NCBI GenBank assembly: GCA_964412785.1
Contig: CAYPQD010000006.1
Coordinates: 14,677-78,676 of the forward strand
Length of the DNA: 64,000 bases
Source of the DNA: UBA5336 sp964412785
GTDB taxonomy: Bacteria > Pseudomonadota > Alphaproteobacteria > Caulobacterales > Hyphomonadaceae
Direction of reading: 5' to 3'
The notes beneath the pieces were generated by a model. The model did no database searches. It had not been told where the DNA came from and saw only the letters and a program-made list of their open reading frames with translations. Shown here piece by piece: positions 34,108 through 42,803 of the stretch (positions within the stretch are counted from its first letter, which is position 1; the number at the start of each line of letters is the position of its first letter). The translations under genes and the position numbers were made by a program.

Positions 34108-34253
34108 CAAACTCTCTCTTGCCTCAAGCCTTTGTCCGGGTCCAGCGTGGACAAGGTTACGGGAAAGACACTGCATTCGGGTTGACGCGCGTGCCTGACA
34201 TGGTCGTCTGCGGACTTTGTGTGCGCGCGCATTGCCGGTTATAGGCTGGCCGC

Positions 34254-35030
34254 ATGTCCGCCATGCCCCGACTTTATGTGATCTCAGACATCCGCGAAGA
34301 CGGCTACGTCTCCCTGAGCGAGGCGCAGGCCCGCTATCTGCTGAAGGTCCTGCGCCTTGGCGAGGGCGCGTCGGTCAAGGTGTTCAACGGCCGCGACGGC
34401 GAATGGCTTGCGCGGATCGACATGGTGGAGGGGCGCAGCATTCTGCTGAAGGCCGAGCGCCTGCTGCGGGCCCAGGGCAGCGCCACGGCGCCGGCCCTGA
34501 CGCTGCTGTTCGCACCCCTGAAGAAGACGCGAACCGACTTCGTGGTGGAGAAGGCGACCGAGCTGGGCGCGGGTGTCATCATGCCGGTGATGACCGAGCG
34601 CACCCAGGCCGCGCGCGTGCGCACCGACCGGTTGCAGACGATCGCGCTGGAGGCCGCCGAGCAGACCGAGCGCCTCGACCTGCCGACCGTGCGCAGCGCC
34701 CTGCCACTTGCCGCGGCCCTCGATGAGGTCGGCCCGCAGACGCCGGTCCTGTTCTGCGACGAGGCGGCAGCCCACCGCGATGACGAGGCGTGCGGCGATG
34801 CCGCCGAAGCCGGCCCAAGGCCGATAGCGGCGCTCCTGCGCGACCTTGCGCCGATTTCCGGGGCGGTCCTGATCGGCCCGGAGGGCGGCTTCAGCGAGGC
34901 GGAGCGGGCCGCCCTTGCCGCTCGGGACACGGTTCATGCGGTTGGTCTCGGGCCGCGGGTGCTGCGCGCCGAGACGGCCGCCATCGCCGCGCTGTCCATC
35001 TGGCAGGCCATTGTCGGTGACTGGACCTGA
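34254..35030 (+). CDS. rsmE: 16S rRNA (uracil1498-N3)-methyltransferase
   Basis: A 258-residue SPOUT methyltransferase. The N-terminal PUA-like part has YLLKVLRLGEGASVKVFNG; the catalytic part has KKTRTDFVVEKATELG, EAAEQTERLDLP and the knotted SAM site LIGPEGGFSEAE with GPRVLRAETAAIAAL. RsmE methylates U1498 of 16S rRNA. It is divergent from ubiA and lies 50 bases upstream of gshA. The ATG at 34254 is used; ATG 34263 is possible. Confidence 0.93.
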   Translation: MSAMPRLYVISDIREDGYVSLSEAQARYLLKVLRLGEGASVKVFNGRDGEWLARIDMVEGRSILLKAERLLRAQGSATAPALTLLFAPLKKTRTDFVVEKATELGAGVIMPVMTERTQAARVRTDRLQTIALEAAEQTERLDLPTVRSALPLAAALDEVGPQTPVLFCDEAAAHRDDEACGDAAEAGPRPIAALLRDLAPISGAVLIGPEGGFSEAERAALAARDTVHAVGLGPRVLRAETAAIAALSIWQAIVGDWT

Positions 35031-35080
35031 GCCGGCCACAGGCTTAACTGCATTCCGAATTCGCCGGAGACGCCCGCACC

Positions 35081-36460
35081 ATGACAACCCCGACCGCGGA
35101 TATTGATGAGACGGCGGCCCGCATCGAGCGCAAGGCGGAGCTGGTGGCCTGGATGGAGGCCGGCTGCAAGCCGGCTGCGGACTGGCGGATCGGCACCGAG
35201 CACGAGAAATTCGGCTTCATTACCGACGGCCTGAAGCCCCTGCCTTATGACGGGCCGGTCTCGGTCCGCGCCATGCTGGAGGGCCTGCGCGACCGGTTCG
35301 GCTGGGATCCGATCGTGGAGGGCGGGTATCTGATCGGCCTGAAGCAGGGCGGGGCGAGCATCAGCCTGGAGCCGGGCGGCCAGTTCGAGCTGTCGGGTGC
35401 GCCGCTTCGCCATATCCACGAGACCTGCAATGAGGTCGGCCAGCACCTGCGCGAGGTGCGCGAGGTTGCCGAACCGCTCGGCATCGCCTTTCTCGGCCTT
35501 GGCGTGTCCCCTCTCTGGTCGCTCGGCGAAACGCCGGTGATGCCGAAGGGCCGCTACGACATCATGATCCGCTACATGAACCGGGTCGGGCGCCTCGGCC
35601 ACCAGATGATGCTGCGCTCCTGCACGGTGCAAGCCAATCTCGACTTCTCCAGCGAAGCGGACATGGTGAAGAAAATGCGCGTCTCGCTGGCGCTGCAACC
35701 GCTCGGCACGGCCCTCCTTGCCAATTCGCCCTTCATTGACGGGCGGTCGAATGGCTATCTCTCCTACCGGTCCCACATCTGGACCGATACCGACCCGGAC
35801 CGCACCGGCATGCTGCCCTTCGTTTTCGAGGAGGGGTTCGGCTTCGAGCGCTATGTCGACTACGCTCTTGACGTGCCGATGTATTTCGTCCGCCGCAAGG
35901 GCCGCTATCTCGATGCTGCGGGCCTCAGCTTCCGGGACTTCCTGGCGGGGCGGCTGGACATCCTGCCCGGCGAGAAGCCGGCAATCGACGACTGGGTTGA
36001 CCATCTTTCCACCATTTTTCCCGAAGTGCGCCTGAAGCGTTTCCTGGAGATGCGCGGTTCAGATTCCGGCCCGTGGAGCCGGCTCTGCGCCTTCTCCGCC
36101 TTCTGGACAGGCCTTCTCTATCACGGGGCGTCCCTCGATGCAGCCTGGGACCTCGTCAGGGAGTGGAGCGCGGCTGAGCGCGAGGCGATGCGCCAGTCGG
36201 TCGGCACGCTCGGCCTTCACACACCTATTCCCGGCGGGCGCACGCTGCAGGACCTTGCCGGCGAGGTCCTCGCCATTTCCCGCGCCGGCCTCAAGGCCCG
36301 CGCCTGCCTGTCCACGTCGGGCGATGACGAGACCGGATTTCTCTCCGAGCTTCACGAGATCGCCGCCTCCGGCCTCACTCCAGCCGAGCGCCTGCTGGAG
36401 CGCTATCGCGCCGAATGGGGCGGACGCGTCGAGCCGGTGTTCGAGGCGCTCGCCTATTAG
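35081..36460 (+). CDS. gshA: Glutamate-cysteine ligase
   Basis: A 459-residue enzyme of the alphaproteobacterial/plant type (GCS2-like). Key segments are RIGTEHEKFGF, ISLEPGGQFELSGAPL, SCTVQANLDFSSEADMV and a C-terminal part (SALLANSPFIDG-like TALLANSPFIDGRSNG, RGSDSGP). It catalyses the first step of glutathione synthesis, joining Cys to the gamma-carboxyl of Glu with ATP. gor, the enzyme that recycles glutathione, is also in the window. No plant-style transit sequence or fusion is present. Confidence 0.93.
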   Translation: MTTPTADIDETAARIERKAELVAWMEAGCKPAADWRIGTEHEKFGFITDGLKPLPYDGPVSVRAMLEGLRDRFGWDPIVEGGYLIGLKQGGASISLEPGGQFELSGAPLRHIHETCNEVGQHLREVREVAEPLGIAFLGLGVSPLWSLGETPVMPKGRYDIMIRYMNRVGRLGHQMMLRSCTVQANLDFSSEADMVKKMRVSLALQPLGTALLANSPFIDGRSNGYLSYRSHIWTDTDPDRTGMLPFVFEEGFGFERYVDYALDVPMYFVRRKGRYLDAAGLSFRDFLAGRLDILPGEKPAIDDWVDHLSTIFPEVRLKRFLEMRGSDSGPWSRLCAFSAFWTGLLYHGASLDAAWDLVREWSAAEREAMRQSVGTLGLHTPIPGGRTLQDLAGEVLAISRAGLKARACLSTSGDDETGFLSELHEIAASGLTPAERLLERYRAEWGGRVEPVFEALAY

Positions 36461-36585
36461 GCGCAGCCGGTCTGGCAGGCATCCAGCGCGCAGGCTTGCC
36501 CTTGAGCCCGCCGGGGACGCATGCTCAAAAAGGAGGCTGATGTCAGGCGCCGGGTCCGGCGCGTCGTTCCCGGAGTGCCCACCCC

Positions 36586-38412
36586 ATGGCCATCGCGCTG
36601 ATTACCCTGCTCGTCGCCTTGCCGCCGGTCATCTTCACCATGTGGCAGCTGCGCGGCCATCCAAGGGGCCTCTACGTCCTGTTCTTCGCCGAGATGTGGG
36701 AGCGTTTCTCCTATTACGGGATGCGCGGTATCCTGATCTTCTACCTGACCTGGCATTTCCTGTTCGAGAGCGATTTCTCACTGACGCTCTACGGAGCCTA
36801 TGTGGCGCTGGTGTATCTCGGACCGCTCCTCGGCGGCTGGCTCGCTGACCGGTATATCGGTTTCCGCAAGGCGGTAACCTTCGGCGCGATCCTGCTTGTT
36901 GTCGGCCACGGCCTGATGGGATTTCATGGCGAACCGGCAAAGGAGGCGCTGGTGGTCGGCGAGGCGCGCTATGCGCTGGAGCGCCCGGACTACAGCGAGA
37001 CCCGCGAGCGGGCGATCGTCGTCGACGGCAGGGCACGGCCCGTGCTCACCTTCGAGCAGCCTGAGATCGGCTCGATGCAGCGCACCGTGACCTTCGAACG
37101 CGGTGGCGAGACGCAGACCCTGGTCGGCGAGCTGGAACGCGAACGTTCGGCCCTGCACGAGACCATCCTGTTCCTGGCGCTCGCCTTTATCGTCGCCGGG
37201 GTCGGATTCCTGAAACCGAACATCTCCACCTGTGTCGGCGCGCTCTATGCGCAGGGCGACCGGCGCCGCGATGCCGGCTTCACCCTGTATTATGTCGGGA
37301 TCAATCTCGGCTCCTTCCTGGCCGGCACCTTCTGTGCCCTGGCCGCCGCCACGCTTGGCTGGTGGGCGGGATTCGGCCTCGCCGCGGTGGGCATGCTGGC
37401 AGGCCTGGTCGTCTTCGTGCTCGGGCAGGGCTGGCTGCAGGGTACCGCCGAGCCGCCGGAGGGGGTCGACCTGAAGACACCGGTGTTTGCCGGGCTGAAC
37501 CGGGAGTGGCTGGTCTACCTCTGCGGCTTCGCATTCGTGGCGGCGGCCTTCGTGCTGCTGCAGAATGCCAGCCTGACCTCGGCGGCCATGTACCCCTTGT
37601 TCGGCCTGGTGACCCTCGGCATCCTCGCCTACATGTTTGTCGGGCTCGAGGCCGATACCCGCAATGCGATGCTCGGCCTTCTGATCCTGACGGTGTCGTC
37701 GGTCCTGTTCTGGACCCTGTTCGACCAGGGGCCGACCTCGCTGAACCTGTTTGCAGGCGCGCACGTCAACAATCAGGTGATGGGCGCGGACTTTCCTGCC
37801 CCGGTCCTGCAGTCCGTCAATCCCGGCACGATCATGTATGTGGCGCCTCTGGTCGCGCTGCTGTGGAGCTGGCTGGGCCAGCGCGGCTGGGAGCCGAACG
37901 CCTTTGTCAAGTTCGGCTTCGGCATGGTCCAGATCGGGCTCGGCTTCTACCTGCTCAACCTTGGCATCCAGACCGCAACCGCAGACGCGCAGGGCGCGCT
38001 GCGGATCTCCGTCCTCTTCATCTTCTTCATGTACGTGCTGCACACCACGGGCGAGATATTCCTGTCACCGGTCGGACTGTCGGCGGTCACGAAGCTGTCG
38101 GCGAAACAGGTGGTCGGATTCATGATGGGCTACTGGTTCCTTGCCTCCTCATTTGCCAATGTGATCGCCGCTGAGGTTGCAAAGCGCACCCAGGTTCCCG
38201 AAGGCGCGCCGCCGGCCGAAAGCCTCGCGGCCTACAATGTCGTCTACCTCCAGCTTGGCACCTCGGCGGTGGCGCTCGGCGCGGTGCTGATCCTGCTCAG
38301 CCCGCTGCTGCGGCGCCTCACCCGAAAGGCCGACATGCACACCGCCGCGATGGAGGTGGATGCCGCCGGCCCCGCCATGGACCGCAGTGAGGCGTTGAAG
38401 CCCGGCGAGTGA
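36586..38412 (+). CDS. POT/PTR2 family oligopeptide-proton symporter
   Basis: A 608-residue major facilitator with the PTR2 signature ExxERFxYYG as EMWERFSYYGMRGIL, an N-terminal GPLLGGWLADRYIG loop, and FLKPNISTCVGALY. It has about twelve to fourteen helices. A hydrophilic stretch of about 60 residues (roughly 130-190: RYALERPDYSE, RPVLTFEQPEIG, GETQTLVGELERE) interrupts the transporter between helices, longer than in most relatives. It takes up di- and tripeptides with protons. Confidence 0.88.
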   Translation: MAIALITLLVALPPVIFTMWQLRGHPRGLYVLFFAEMWERFSYYGMRGILIFYLTWHFLFESDFSLTLYGAYVALVYLGPLLGGWLADRYIGFRKAVTFGAILLVVGHGLMGFHGEPAKEALVVGEARYALERPDYSETRERAIVVDGRARPVLTFEQPEIGSMQRTVTFERGGETQTLVGELERERSALHETILFLALAFIVAGVGFLKPNISTCVGALYAQGDRRRDAGFTLYYVGINLGSFLAGTFCALAAATLGWWAGFGLAAVGMLAGLVVFVLGQGWLQGTAEPPEGVDLKTPVFAGLNREWLVYLCGFAFVAAAFVLLQNASLTSAAMYPLFGLVTLGILAYMFVGLEADTRNAMLGLLILTVSSVLFWTLFDQGPTSLNLFAGAHVNNQVMGADFPAPVLQSVNPGTIMYVAPLVALLWSWLGQRGWEPNAFVKFGFGMVQIGLGFYLLNLGIQTATADAQGALRISVLFIFFMYVLHTTGEIFLSPVGLSAVTKLSAKQVVGFMMGYWFLASSFANVIAAEVAKRTQVPEGAPPAESLAAYNVVYLQLGTSAVALGAVLILLSPLLRRLTRKADMHTAAMEVDAAGPAMDRSEALKPGE

Positions 38413-38554
38413 CACGTCATCGGCTGGAGGCAGCGTGTCGCCGGCAGTGGAGCGGCGGGGCTGCTCGCCTTGCCCGCGGCGGTGTCACGAGTTCATGCAT
38501 GACAGCCGGTCAGTCCGCCGGTATCGTGAAAGACTGACACAAGGGAGAAAACGC

Positions 38555-38923
38555 ATGAGGATTCCGGCGATAGAGGCCCCGCAGGCGCGCGCGGCTCTCG
38601 GTGACATGGCTCGCGGCGTCGAGGCCGGCGGTTACATGATGGCGCTGATGTCCCTGCCCGACGGGACGGATTTCTGCCAGTTCCTCAAGGGCCTTCCCCA
38701 TGACCACTGCCAGTGCCCGCATTGGGGATACCTCCTGGAGGGGCGGATCCGCGTCGACTACCCGGACGGAACCAGCGAGGTCGTCGAGGCTGGCGATCTC
38801 TATTACTGGCCGCCCGGCCATACGGTCGCGGTAGACGGCGATACCCGCTATATCGAGTTCAGCCCGGCCGACCAGCTGGCCGACGTGCTCGACCATGTCG
38901 TCTCCCGCCTTCCATCCGACTGA
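38555..38923 (+). CDS. Cupin-domain protein
   Basis: A 122-residue protein. HDHCQCPHWGYLLEGRIRVD then EVVEAGDLYYWPPGHTVAVD is the two-motif cupin barrel with G-x5-H-x-H-like features and a PPGH loop; the Cys-rich DHCQCPH segment could bind metal. The ATG at 38555 follows an AGGGAG site. Function unknown; cupins include isomerases, dioxygenases and regulators. Confidence 0.78.
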   Translation: MRIPAIEAPQARAALGDMARGVEAGGYMMALMSLPDGTDFCQFLKGLPHDHCQCPHWGYLLEGRIRVDYPDGTSEVVEAGDLYYWPPGHTVAVDGDTRYIEFSPADQLADVLDHVVSRLPSD

Positions 38924-38949
38924 ATCAGGCGCGGGGCTGCGCTTGGGTC

Positions 38950-38999
38950 TAATACCACGCTGCATGGACCCAAAACCGATCCATGCAGCTTGGTATAAG
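38950..38999. repeat. Intergenic inverted-repeat element, copy C (short form)
   Basis: A 50-base element on the minus orientation: TAATACCA...TTGGTATAAG. The two 19-base arms pair at 17 of 19 positions around CCCAAAACCGA, forming a hairpin, and the right arm reads TCCATGCAGCTTGGTATAAG. Reversed, it equals the ends of the copy at 53222-53342 with the interior removed. It lies between the convergent cupin and rhodanese genes. Confidence 0.8.
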
Positions 39000-39118
39000 A
39001 AGCGCGGCAGCCAGGCATGCCGAACTTTCCGGGGCCGCCGAATTGCGCGGGGCCCGACTTCAGTGAGTGTACTGAAACAGGGGGCGGCCGATGAAATGCG
39101 CCGCGCCCGGCAGGCGCC

Positions 39119-39151
39119 CTGATACCAATTCGCGCAGATGATGACCCATAT
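39119..39151 (+). repeat. Possible degenerate left end of the intergenic repeat (E)
   Basis: CTGATACCAATTCGCGCAG and following bases match the left end of copy B at about 23 of 33 positions (CTTATACC..GTGTGCGCAG). It may be a decayed fragment of the element; chance similarity cannot be ruled out. Confidence 0.35.
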
Positions 39152-39163
39152 GCATACAGGGTG

Positions 39164-39634
39164 TCAGCAGGCCGGCACCGGGTCGGGCGGGTCGCAGTCA
39201 TCATCGGCGCCGGTGGCGAGCGGCAGGCCGGCCCGGGTCCAGCCTTCCCGGCCCAGCATGCCGCCGGAAACGCTGGTCACATGGGTGTAGCCGGCGCGGA
39301 TCAGGCGGTCACGCGCGGTTCCCGAGCGGTTGCCGGAGCGGCAGATGAAGGCGACGGGCCGGGCCCGGTCGCCGCCGGTCAGCGCCTCCACGCGGGCGAG
39401 AAAGTCCGGGTCCTGCAGCGTCACCCGGGCCGCGCCTTGGGCGAGGCCGCTCTGCAGCCACTCGCCGGGCGTGCGCACGTCAATGAGCAGGAGGTCGTCA
39501 CCGCTCGCGCGCGCGTCGGCGACCGCCACCGGCGTCATCTCCTTCGGCAGGCCCGCCGGTTCCGCAGCCGCGCTGCTGACGGTGATCCAGCCGAACAGCC
39601 CTGCAAGTCCCATGGCCCTCACGCTCACCCTCAT
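39164..39634 (-). CDS. Rhodanese-like protein, exported
   Basis: A 156-residue rhodanese domain. The N-terminus is a signal peptide (MRVSVRAMGLAGLFGWITVS, cleavage near SSAAAEP), so it is periplasmic. It has LLLIDVRTPGEWLQSGLAQG and the active loop FICRSGNRSGTARDRL with the persulfide Cys. Its ATG overlaps the tldD stop (ATGA), suggesting an operon. Sulfur transfer or thiol handling in the periplasm is the likely role. Confidence 0.85.
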   Translation of the reverse strand: MRVSVRAMGLAGLFGWITVSSAAAEPAGLPKEMTPVAVADARASGDDLLLIDVRTPGEWLQSGLAQGAARVTLQDPDFLARVEALTGGDRARPVAFICRSGNRSGTARDRLIRAGYTHVTSVSGGMLGREGWTRAGLPLATGADDDCDPPDPVPAC

Positions 39635-41034
39635 CCTGCGCCGCCGACCGTCAGCGCCTCGACCCGCAGCGTCGGCTGGCCAACGCCGACAGGCACCGAC
39701 TGGCCAGCCTTGCCGCAGGTTCCGACGCCGTCATCCATGGCAAAGTCATTGCCGATCATCGTCACCCGGGACAGCGCGGTCGGGCCATGGCCGATCAGCG
39801 TGGCGTTCTTGACCGGCGCGACCACCTGTCCGTCCTCCACCAGATAGGCCTCCGTGCACTGGAAGACGAAATTGCCAGATGTGATATCGACCTGGCCGCC
39901 GCCGAAATCGACCGCCCAGATCCCTCGCTTCAGCGAGGCGACGATCTCGCCGGGGTCATCCGGCCCGCCCAGCATGATCGTGTTGGTCATGCGCGGCAGG
40001 GTCGGTGCGTCATGGCTCTCACGCCGGCCATTGCCAGTCGGCGCCATTCCCATCAGGCGGGCGTTCTGACGATCCTGCATGTAGCCCTTCAGGACGCCAT
40101 CCTCGATCAGCACGGTGCGGCCCGTCGGCGTGCCCTCATCATCAAAGGAGAGCGAACCGCGGCGGTGCTCCATCGTGCCATCATCGATCACGGTGACGCC
40201 CTTCGCGGCCACCTGCTCGCCGATGCGGCCGGAATAGACGCTCGTGCCCTTGCGGTTGAAGTCGCCCTCGAGACCATGGCCGACCGCCTCGTGCAGCAGC
40301 ACCGCCGGCCAGCCGGGTCCGAGCACCACCGGCATTTCCCCGGCCGGGCAGGCGATTGCCTCCAGGTTTGTCGCCGCCTTGGCGAGCGCGCGCCGGACGA
40401 GGCCCTGCCAGCGCGCCGGCGCGATCCACTCTTCATAGGCCGCGCGTCCGCCAGCGCCCGCCGAGCCGGTCTCGCGCCGGCCATCCTGTTCGAGTGTCAC
40501 CGAGACATTCAGCCGCACAAGCGGGCGCACCTCATGGAAGGTCTCGCCGCCCGGACGGATGATGTCGACGGCGCGGCTTGAGCCGGCCAGCGACACCGAC
40601 ACCTGGACCACGCGAGGGTCCTGCGCCCTCGCCCACGCATCGATCCCCGCGAGCAGGTCGGTCTTGGCTGCAAATCCCGGTGCCTCGGTCGGGTCGATCT
40701 GGGCATAAAGGCGCCTGTTGGTGCGCGCCGGACCAATGGCGAGGCTGCCGGAATAGCCGCGCCGTGCCTGTCCGGCCGTCTCCGCGGCGCGGCGTACGGC
40801 CTCAAGGCTCAGCTCGCCCGCATGGCCATGGCCCTGCGCCTCGCCGGCGACGACCCGCAGGCCGAAGCCCTGTCCGGTGTCGTAGGAGGCCGATTTCAGC
40901 CGGCCATCGTCGAACAGGAAGCTTTCAGAGCGTGTGCGCTCTATGAAGATGTCGCCATCATCGGCGCCCGACACGGCGCCGGTGAGAATGTCGGCCGCAG
41001 CGGCGGGATCGAAGGGAAGGGGGCTTTCGGTCAT
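39631..41034 (-). CDS. tldD: TldD subunit of the TldD-TldE metalloprotease
   Basis: A 467-residue protein with the zinc motif LLHEAVGHGLEGDF (HExxxH) around residues 245-258, the feature missing from PmbA. DGRLKSASYDTGQGFGLRVV, DEGTPTGRTVLIEDGVLKGY and TNTIMLGGPDDPGEIVASL are typical. With PmbA (26689-28035) it makes the protease that processes peptides including antitoxins and microcin precursors. It is followed by the rhodanese gene through a 4-base overlap. Confidence 0.92.
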   Translation of the reverse strand: MTESPLPFDPAAAADILTGAVSGADDGDIFIERTRSESFLFDDGRLKSASYDTGQGFGLRVVAGEAQGHGHAGELSLEAVRRAAETAGQARRGYSGSLAIGPARTNRRLYAQIDPTEAPGFAAKTDLLAGIDAWARAQDPRVVQVSVSLAGSSRAVDIIRPGGETFHEVRPLVRLNVSVTLEQDGRRETGSAGAGGRAAYEEWIAPARWQGLVRRALAKAATNLEAIACPAGEMPVVLGPGWPAVLLHEAVGHGLEGDFNRKGTSVYSGRIGEQVAAKGVTVIDDGTMEHRRGSLSFDDEGTPTGRTVLIEDGVLKGYMQDRQNARLMGMAPTGNGRRESHDAPTLPRMTNTIMLGGPDDPGEIVASLKRGIWAVDFGGGQVDITSGNFVFQCTEAYLVEDGQVVAPVKNATLIGHGPTALSRVTMIGNDFAMDDGVGTCGKAGQSVPVGVGQPTLRVEALTVGGAG

Positions 41035-41081
41035 GCCACCAAGATGCGGGCTAAGGCGGTGCGGCGCAATGGCCGGCTGCT

Positions 41082-41642
41082 TCAGTTCAACACCGTGAAG
41101 CGGGTGAGCTGGCGTTCGGCAAGGGTGAAGCCCGGGTTGAGCGCCAGCGATTTCTGGAAATCGAAATAGGCGCCTTCCACGTCGCCGGTCCGCTCGCGCG
41201 CGATCGCACGGTTGTAATGGGCCGCGAACACATCCTTCGTGTCCGTCTCGATCGCCCTGTCGAGCAGCGGCAGGGCGACGGCGAATTCCCTCAAATAGAT
41301 GTGGGCCGCGCCCTTGTTGAGAAAGGCAGCGCCAAGATCGGGGACGAGTTCCAGCGCCCGGTCATAGTCCGCTATGGCCTGATCGTGGCGCCCGTCGCGC
41401 ATCCGCGCAATGCCGCGATTGACATAGGTCGCCGCCCGGTTCTCCCGGGTCATGGTCTCTGTCTGCAGCGCCTTGGTGCACAGCCGGTCTGCCTCGTTGA
41501 GACGATTGGTTCCCGACTGGATGGTCTGATAGCATTCGCGGGCGATGCCGCCGCCGATCACGAGGGCCTGCGCCGCGGCGGGGCCGGCCAACAGGAGGGC
41601 GCTGGTGGCAAGGGCAAGGGCCAGGGCAAGGGCTCGGAACAT
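41082..41642 (-). CDS. Periplasmic TPR protein
   Basis: A 186-residue protein with a signal peptide (MFRALALALALATSALLLAG, cleavage after AAAQA) and tetratricopeptide repeats: CTKALQTETMTRENRAATYV, DQAIADYDRALELVPDLGAA, FAVALPLLDRAIETDTKDVF and FDFQKSLALNPGF. It probably serves as a periplasmic interaction scaffold. The start at 41642 has a GGAGA site; the very long open frame upstream is not the gene. Confidence 0.82.
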   Translation of the reverse strand: MFRALALALALATSALLLAGPAAAQALVIGGGIARECYQTIQSGTNRLNEADRLCTKALQTETMTRENRAATYVNRGIARMRDGRHDQAIADYDRALELVPDLGAAFLNKGAAHIYLREFAVALPLLDRAIETDTKDVFAAHYNRAIARERTGDVEGAYFDFQKSLALNPGFTLAERQLTRFTVLN

Positions 41643-41810
41643 GGGTCGCTCTCCGGTCGGTTTACGTGTTCTCCAGAACGCCATGAATAGCACGTCGCAC
41701 CCTGCCGGGCGAGCGCCTGCGACAAAAATGAGCGTGAAACGCGCTGGCTGTGCAGGGCGGTGCGGTATACCTACAAGCCCGTAACCGACCGATAGCCCCG
41801 GGAGTTCGAC

Positions 41811-42779
41811 TTGCGCCTTCTCACCGCTCTCACTGCGACGCTCCTTACGGCCGGTGTCGCCCATGCGGCCATTCCCGTGGACGGCAACCTCGGCCTGCAG
41901 CCGGCGGCCACCCCGATCATGGAGCGGCTGCACTGGTTCCACACCTATCTCCTGGTGATCATTTCCGCGATCACCCTGTTCGTGACCGCCCTGCTGGTCT
42001 GGGTCATGGTGCGCTACCGCAACAGCGCAAATCCCGAGGCGCGCAGGTTCAGCCACAATTCGGTGGTGGAAATCGTCTGGACGGTCGTGCCCGTGCTGAT
42101 CCTGGTTGCGATCGCCGGCCCGTCCTTTTCCAACCTCTATTACCAGGATCGCGCGCCCGACCTCGCGAGCATTGCCAAATCGGGCGCCGTCGATGACCCG
42201 GATGTCTTCCCCGAAGCGGCGAAGAAGGGCTGGCTGACCATCAAGGCCCAGGGCAATCAGTGGAACTGGACCTATTTCTATACCGATTACGTGGATGAGG
42301 CCGGCTACCCCCTCGAATTTGTCTCCAACCCTGTGCACAAGGGCCGCAGCGACGACCGCGAAGCCTATGAGGCCGCCACCGGGCGCAGCGACTTCGACAG
42401 CCTCCCGGTCAACCTCGCCGTCGACTATCCGATGGTGGTGCCTGTCAATCGTTACATCCGCTACCAGACAATCGCCGCCGATGTGATCCACTCCTGGACC
42501 GTGCCGGCCTTCGGGGTGAAGACCGATGCGGTGCCCGGCAAGCTCAATGAGGGTTGGTTCCTCGTCCGGGAGCCGGGTGTCTATTACGGTCAGTGCTCGG
42601 AATTGTGCGGCGTCAACCACGCCTTCATGCCGATCGAGGTACGTGCCGTGAGCGATGCTGATTTCGAGCGCTGGGTCGACCTCATGCGGGATGGCAGCTT
42701 CGACGAGGCTGCAATCCTCGCAGCGGCGGCCACGCCGCCTCCTGCCGCAACGGACCATGCCGCGCTGGCGGCCCAGTAA
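41811..42779 (+). CDS. coxB: Cytochrome c oxidase subunit II (aa3 type)
   Basis: A 322-residue protein with an N-terminal signal sequence (LRLLTALTATLLTAGVAHA), two helices (WFHTYLLVIISAITLFVTAL and VVEIVWTVVPVLILVAIAG) and a periplasmic CuA domain. The CuA ligands are the His in DVIHSWTVPAFG, the pair in GQCSELCGVNHAFMPIEV and the Met there. The start is TTG at 41811 after a GGGAG site; no ATG in that frame is as good. A short acidic linker sits after helix two. It opens the cox operon and receives electrons from cytochrome c. Confidence 0.95.
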   Translation: MRLLTALTATLLTAGVAHAAIPVDGNLGLQPAATPIMERLHWFHTYLLVIISAITLFVTALLVWVMVRYRNSANPEARRFSHNSVVEIVWTVVPVLILVAIAGPSFSNLYYQDRAPDLASIAKSGAVDDPDVFPEAAKKGWLTIKAQGNQWNWTYFYTDYVDEAGYPLEFVSNPVHKGRSDDREAYEAATGRSDFDSLPVNLAVDYPMVVPVNRYIRYQTIAADVIHSWTVPAFGVKTDAVPGKLNEGWFLVREPGVYYGQCSELCGVNHAFMPIEVRAVSDADFERWVDLMRDGSFDEAAILAAAATPPPAATDHAALAAQ

Positions 42780-42803
42780 GCACTTTCAGAAAGGCCGATT
42801 GCC

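Noticed and set aside
38950..39151. CRISPR-like array between cupin and rhodanese genes
   Set aside because: There is no regular spacing of a repeated unit; the signal is a single hairpin element and a possible fragment.
41643..42758. Minus-strand extension of the TPR protein across coxB
   Set aside because: It is antisense to a certain coxB gene, and a signal peptide with ribosome site begins at 41642.
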